A stretch of DNA of 7,056 bases from Bacteroidales bacterium (GTDB lineage Bacteria; Bacteroidota; Bacteroidia; Bacteroidales; WCHB1-69), in the NCBI GenBank assembly GCA_017964755.1, contig JAGCRI010000119.1, positions 1-7,056 of the forward strand, given 5' to 3'. Under the pieces are notes generated by a model, which saw only the letters and a list, made by a program, of their open reading frames with translations, was not told where the DNA came from and ran no database searches. Positions 5,501 through 7,056 of this stretch are shown one piece after another. The position numbers and the translations under genes are program-made. The first letter of the stretch is position 1. Every line of letters begins with the position of its first letter.

Positions 5501-6727
5501 ATACGCGCACACATAGTAGGTGGTGCTGCAAGCCAGTCCCGTTATACTGCTGATAATGCTTCCAGCAGCAATACTGTCGGTGGTGTGGTTGTCGGCAATG
5601 GAGGGATTGCCGGTAGTGTTCCAGCAAACACCACGGGCGGTCAGCGCATCACAATTTATAGCACTTACATTACCCTCGCAGGTGAAAGAAGTCGGCGATA
5701 TATTATCAGGCTGTAAGGTGTACACTTCAGGCAGAATACACAGGGTCGTGAAACTAACCTCCTCGCCATATCCTGTTCCCACACTGTTGGTGGCGTATGC
5801 CCGCACATAATATAAAGTGTACGGAGTCAATCCGCTAAGTGAACTAACAAAACTCCCCACACCATTTCCATCAGTAGTTGTTGAGTCATCATTTACCGTA
5901 GGCGTTCCTGTGGTGTTAAAACAGACACCTCTATTGGTCACGTTGGCGCCACCGTCGTTAGTGATGTTTCCACCGCAAGTGGCTGAGGTGGGTGTAACAT
6001 CACTAATAGAATCAGTGGATAAGACAGGAACATACAGTTGTATCGCATCAAATTGCAAAACAAAAGTCTCCGATCCACCTTGTGCCTGCGAAATGTGCTG
6101 GCTCTCCTCCTCGGTGTCGTTAATGGTGGCATACCCCACATATTCCATCATATCGCCGAAATTGAACGGATTGGTGGTAGTGGATTTCAACACGTATGTA
6201 ATGGTTTGCGCCATTCCAAGATATTCGATGTCGTTGGTATTGCCTCCGCCGTTGCACACCATTTTTATAGATGATGTTTTTCCGTTTTGTCGGGCGGTCA
6301 TCACATAGGTGCCGGTGGCGGACAGTGATACGCGGAATTGGTGGGTGCCGGTTGGCAGGGACGTGCCACGGCGCGTCCCTATGATGCGTCCATTCCCATC
6401 CACAATTTCCAACGTCACCACGCCTGCGTCAGCCACCGTAAGGTTAACGTCTGTGGTTCTGGAAAACGGATTCGGGTTGTTTTGCGACAGAACGAAAGCG
6501 CCATTGGCAACGGATTCGTCAATACCCGTTCCGTTTTGCATCTTCAGCGTTGTGTCAGGCCAGTAGATGGTCTCCTGCCAGTTTTTGGTCAGGTTGGTAA
6601 TTTCCACACGGTTGAGCTGCACATAATGGTTGGCTGCATCACGTCCCGTGAACGTGAGGGTTACAGTTTGTGCAAAGGCCATAATGCCCATCAGGACAAT
6701 TGCAATAAAGCATAGAATCTTTTTCAT
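2528..6727 (-). CDS. Secreted modular surface protein: T9SS sorting-like domain, fibronectin-like repeats and three FISUMP domains
   Basis: The 1399-residue protein starts with a signal peptide (MKK, hydrophobic 4-16, AFA|Q cleavage after residue 19; no lipobox), so it is exported across the inner membrane. Residues 20-70 are a conserved-looking N-terminal strand region. Residues 77-157 match a T9SS type A sorting domain pattern: NPNPF (84-88), GVVTLEIVDGNGRIIGT (102-118), LPTGTHQF (124-131), GTYVMTARQNGK (139-150). A linker (158-232) leads to four fibronectin-III-like repeats of about 95 residues (233-328, 333-427, 431-526, 529-623) with recurring RGVCW and TTYYVRAYATNSVGT. FISUMP domains lie at 631-848, 956-1178 and 1184-1399, each with QCWM(K/R)ENL, G(I/L)CPTGWHVPS and FSALP; a fifth fibronectin-like repeat (851-950) sits between the first two. 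Likely an adhesin or other cell-surface binding protein; FISUMP function is not established. No C-terminal sorting domain is present: the protein ends in FISUMP (SVSCLKD). No frameshifts are seen. First of four collinear genes. Confidence 0.92.
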   Translation of the reverse strand: MKKILCFIAIVLMGIMAFAQTVTLTFTGRDAANHYVQLNRVEITNLTKNWQETIYWPDTTLKMQNGTGIDESVANGAFVLSQNNPNPFSRTTDVNLTVADAGVVTLEIVDGNGRIIGTRRGTSLPTGTHQFRVSLSATGTYVMTARQNGKTSSIKMVCNGGGNTNDIEYLGMAQTITYVLKSTTTNPFNFGDMMEYVGYATINDTEEESQHISQAQGGSETFVLQFDAIQLYVPVLSTDSISDVTPTSATCGGNITNDGGANVTNRGVCFNTTGTPTVNDDSTTTDGNGVGSFVSSLSGLTPYTLYYVRAYATNSVGTGYGEEVSFTTLCILPEVYTLQPDNISPTSFTCEGNVSAINCDALTARGVCWNTTGNPSIADNHTTDSIAAGSIISSITGLACSTTYYVCAYATNAAGTSYGEVYEITTLAPAVPDVTTLSASLYNGLSMIVASEVTDENCESVSSRGICYSTSPNPTISDSLTIHSVGLGTIIDTIIGLDTNTTYYVRAYATNSVGTAYGVELSVTTPTLPTVTTDSVTNITTTTAKSGGKVTNDGGATVTARGVCWSTSQNPTISDSHTTNGSGTGSFNSSITGLSPLTTYYVRAYATNSVGTTYGEEVSFTPPFYVDGKPCYGTSTLTDIDGNTYNTVVIGTQCWMKENLRTTKYADNTSIAQGSSTSTSSTTAYWYYLCNNSSNKPTYGLQYNWKAVMHNSASSNTNHSGVQGICPTGWHVPSAAEWQELINYLSSQSQYWCSGNSQYTAKSLASTTGWYSNTITCTPGNTPSNNNATDFSALPLPDCSIALYSYFWSATSHNTALSKAFALFYGYANPMIRPEANSDMLSVRCVRDDSPIVITDSVTNLSFSYSSPSTYVICGGKVTSAGPDSVTARGVCWSTSPYPTINDSHTTDGSGTGSFTSIITGLTAGTTYYVRAYATGALKTGYGQEVSFTTIPGYPCPAGVVTDIDGNTYNTVLIGTQCWMRENLRTTKYADNTSIEYGGGSTSSAIAYYYCPDNNISNKPTYGLLYNWKAVMRNASSSNANPSGVQGLCPTGWHVPSEAEWTQLTNYVNSQNQYRCSGLNNYIAKSLACTTGWNSSTTTCTPGYMPSNNNATGFSALPAGNISSSSSFGSYADFWSTTKNVNSIPEYFKLDIYNTLAITTVNLYTYYYDGFSVRCVRDELGPSCPGTPTLTDIDSNVYNTVQIGNQCWMRENLRTTKYADGSSISQYNWYYPNNDTSTKATLGLLYKWSGVMYKSYSSNANPSGVQGICPTGWHVPSDAEWTQLITYVRSQSQYVCGSTITQIAKALADTTGWNNSTNVCAVGDSPSSNNSTCFSALPAGYFDSDGNYSGSGIYVRFWSATSVNNSQAYMRGFSNNDRGMMYYGPQPTSYGFSVSCLKD
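2531..3178 (-). repeat. FISUMP domain 3 (residues 1184-1399)
   Basis: The third copy begins CPGTPTLTDIDSNVYNTV, carries QCWMRENL (1206-1213), GICPTGWHVPS (1267-1277), FSALPAG (1334-1340) and FWSATS (1357-1362), and closes the protein. It is the most divergent of the three: its terminal motif is SVSCLKD instead of SVRCVRD, and its loop after the YAD motif is shorter. It follows domain 2 directly, with no fibronectin-like spacer. Confidence 0.85.
3194..3862 (-). repeat. FISUMP domain 2 (residues 956-1178)
   Basis: This copy has DIDGNTYNTVLIGTQCWM (963-980), GLCPTGWHVPS (1047-1057), FSALPAG (1114-1120), FWSTT (1134-1138) and FSVRCVRD (1171-1178). It is close to domain 1 at DNA level: the stretches around 3541-3640 and 4501-4600 are largely the same, suggesting a recent internal duplication or gene conversion. 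Confidence 0.85.
3878..4177 (-). repeat. Fibronectin-III-like repeat 5 (residues 851-950)
   Basis: One repeat is inserted between FISUMP domains 1 and 2, with TARGVCWSTSPYPTINDSHT (887-906) and TTYYVRAYATGALKTGYG (926-943). It is most like repeat 4 in its GVCWSTS and DSHTT.GSGTGSF segments, which suggests that a repeat-plus-FISUMP unit was duplicated together. Confidence 0.8.
4184..4837 (-). repeat. FISUMP domain 1 (residues 631-848)
   Basis: This copy carries LTDIDGNTYNTVVIG (637-651), QCWMKENL (653-660), GICPTGWHVPS (724-734), FSALP (791-795), FWSATS (807-812) and SVRCVRD (842-848). The conserved Cys residues in the QCWM, CPTGWH and RC motifs are the same in all three copies and may form disulfides outside the cell. 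Confidence 0.85.
4859..6031 (-). repeat. Four tandem fibronectin-III-like repeats (residues 233-623)
   Basis: The four copies of about 95 residues share the order: V(T)xxSxTxxSxxC/GG, (A/N)RG(V/I)C(W/F/Y)(N/S)T, a Gly/Ser turn, GLxxxTTYYV, and AYATNSVGTxYG. Repeat 3 is the most degraded: it lacks the GGN(I/V)TNDGG strand and has an ENCESVSSRGIC segment instead. Repeats 1 and 2 have extra Cys residues (C251/C269, C350/C368) that could pair. DNA-level near-identity recurs around the AYATNSVGT segment of each copy. These modules probably act as spacers projecting the FISUMP domains. Confidence 0.85.
6257..6499 (-). other. T9SS type A sorting-like domain located near the N-terminus (residues 77-157)
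   Basis: The segment has the NPNPF start, GVVTLEIVDGNGRIIGT middle strand, LPTGTHQF turn and GTYVMTARQNGK end that characterise the Por secretion-system C-terminal sorting family. In cargo proteins it normally forms the last 70-100 residues; here it lies just after the mature N-terminus and is followed by more than 1200 residues. It may be a structural beta-sandwich rather than an active export signal. Confidence 0.7.
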
Positions 6728-6767
6728 AATCGTACTTTTTTATGTTTGTAATAATCTTTAATTCAAT

Positions 6768-6780
6768 CGGTTATTAACCG
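6768..6780. promoter_or_regulatory. Palindrome CGGTTATTAACCG upstream of the surface-protein gene
   Basis: A perfect six-base inverted repeat around a single central base lies 40 nt before the ATG at 6727. It contains the TTAACC core that recurs before the three downstream genes, here in two-fold symmetric form, so it could be an operator for a dimeric regulator. No regulator is identified. Confidence 0.4.
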
Positions 6781-6830
6781 TTTCCGCTTTTCGTCACAAA
6801 CACAAAAAAAAATCGTGAACTTCAGTTTCC

Positions 6831-6945
6831 GTATCCGAGGTTCTCGACTACCTGTACTACAAAAAATAGAAAGCTCACGATTATCTACGTGAGCGTTTCT
6901 GCTTCCTTTTTGTAGTACATCAGAAATTGTCGAGATTTCGGATAC
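6831..6945. repeat. 115-bp nested imperfect inverted repeat
   Basis: Four collinear arm pairs nest around one centre: GTATCCGA (6831-6838) with TCGGATAC (6938-6945), CTCGAC (6843-6848) with GTCGAG (6929-6934), TGTACTACAAAAA (6853-6865) with TTTTTGTAGTACA (6907-6919), and GCTCACG (6873-6879) with CGTGAGC (6888-6894), leaving an eight-base loop. RNA from either strand would fold into one long interrupted hairpin. No clear target-site duplication is seen at its edges. Confidence 0.75.
6861..6911. terminator. Bidirectional intrinsic-terminator-like hairpin at the centre of the inverted repeat
   Basis: The stem GCTCACG/CGTGAGC (6873-6894, loop ATTATCTA) is followed on the plus strand by TTTCTGCTTCCTTTTT (6895-6910) and on the minus strand by TTTCTATTTTTT (6872-6861). 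Both flanks are U-rich, as expected for a terminator working in either direction, for example for a minus-strand gene upstream of the window. If the surface-protein promoter lies further upstream, it would instead act as a leader attenuator. Confidence 0.45.
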
Positions 6946-6953
6946 ATAAAAGA

Positions 6954-6969
6954 AAAGCGAAAACGCTTT
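6954..6969. repeat. Small hairpin AAAGCG-AAAA-CGCTTT
   Basis: Six complementary bases flank a four-base loop, nine bases outside the large inverted repeat. On the minus strand it is followed by TCTTTTA, so it could be a weak terminator; the stem is A/T-rich and short. Confidence 0.35.
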
Positions 6970-7046
6970 ATGTCAATATATTAAAATGTCAATTTATCTG
7001 TTTTGTATTTCAAATTTTGGTGAAACAATAGTGAATTTTGAAAGCG

Positions 7047-7054
7047 CAAAATTA
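7047..7054 (-). promoter_or_regulatory. Possible Bacteroidota -7 box TAATTTTG
   Basis: On the minus strand TAATTTTG fits the Bacteroidota -7 consensus TAnnTTTG and is the only fit I found upstream of the surface-protein gene. The matching -33 element would lie beyond the window edge, so it cannot be checked. If used, the leader would be about 310 nt long and include the nested inverted repeat. Confidence 0.2.
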
Positions 7055-7056
7055 CA

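Larger units (their letters stand above)
6728..7056. other. Gene-free A/T-rich leader upstream of the surface-protein gene
   Basis: No open reading frame is supported in these 329 bp on either strand. From gene-proximal to distal they hold an A/T-rich start leader, a palindrome at 6768-6780, a run of nine A (T on the minus strand) at 6804-6812, a nested inverted repeat at 6831-6945, a small hairpin at 6954-6969, an 8-bp direct repeat (ATGTCAAT at 6970-6977 and 6986-6993) and a possible -7 box at 7047-7054. Confidence 0.7.

Noticed and set aside
2531..6031. Periodic repeats considered as a CRISPR array or satellite
   Set aside because: Period is about 285-650 bp, stays in frame, and encodes recognisable protein modules; no short direct repeats with unique spacers.
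5817..6715. Further plus-strand open frames opposite the N-terminal half of the surface-protein gene
   Set aside because: Antisense shadows of a well-supported coding frame with signal peptide and domains on the minus strand.
6671..6727. Lipoprotein signal peptide for the surface protein
   Set aside because: The only Cys (residue 6) is inside the hydrophobic core with no lipobox; the AFA|Q site fits ordinary signal peptidase I cleavage.
6831..6945. Invertible promoter flanked by inverted repeats (phase variation)
   Set aside because: The arms are nested almost continuously to the centre, leaving no separate promoter segment to invert, and no invertase gene is in the window; a hairpin explains it better.
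6831..6945. MITE or insertion-sequence remnant
   Set aside because: No convincing target-site duplication at the borders and no transposase remnant; cannot be excluded without searching for other copies.
6971..6993. Minus-strand TTGACA as an E. coli-type -35 box
   Set aside because: No suitable -10 sequence lies 16-18 bases downstream, and Bacteroidota use different promoter elements.

Overview
The window looks like a chromosomal segment from a Bacteroidota member, most likely an uncultured gut-type Bacteroidales. The evidence is a large secreted protein built from Bacteroidota-style fibronectin-like repeats and Fibrobacter-succinogenes-major-paralogous (FISUMP) domains, a type IX secretion (T9SS) sorting-like module, an Rpn/PD-(D/E)XK transposase-nuclease tail, and A/T-rich start-site leaders without Shine-Dalgarno sequences. 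The taxon is inferred from family content, not from any marker gene.

Layout. Positions 1-360 (+) hold the C-terminal end of an Rpn/PD-(D/E)XK nuclease-transposase family protein whose start lies outside the window. Positions 361-655 form a gene-free, convergent intergenic region with a 13-bp direct repeat and four short hairpins, resembling a dispersed intergenic repeat element. From 6727 down to 656 on the minus strand lie four collinear genes with gaps of only 43-48 bp: a 1399-residue secreted modular surface protein, a four-helix membrane protein of unknown function, a family-6-like uracil/hypoxanthine-DNA glycosylase, and a small protein with a helix-hairpin-helix-like motif. Positions 6728-7056 are a gene-free A/T-rich leader with a large nested inverted repeat centred on a bidirectional-terminator-like hairpin.

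How the genes may work together. The short gaps suggest one transcript, but no shared pathway is evident. The surface protein should be exported and act outside the cell. The glycosylase should remove deaminated bases from DNA, and the small downstream protein may also bind DNA. The membrane protein is unrecognised. Each of the three downstream genes is preceded, 16-22 nt before its start, by the same hexamer TTAACC in an A/T-rich leader; a palindrome carrying the same core lies upstream of the surface-protein gene. This recurring motif, the nested leader hairpin with a competing alternative pairing, and the N-terminal placement of a sorting-like domain that normally sits at the C-terminus are the most notable observations. 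I see no convincing complete new defence or mobile system here.
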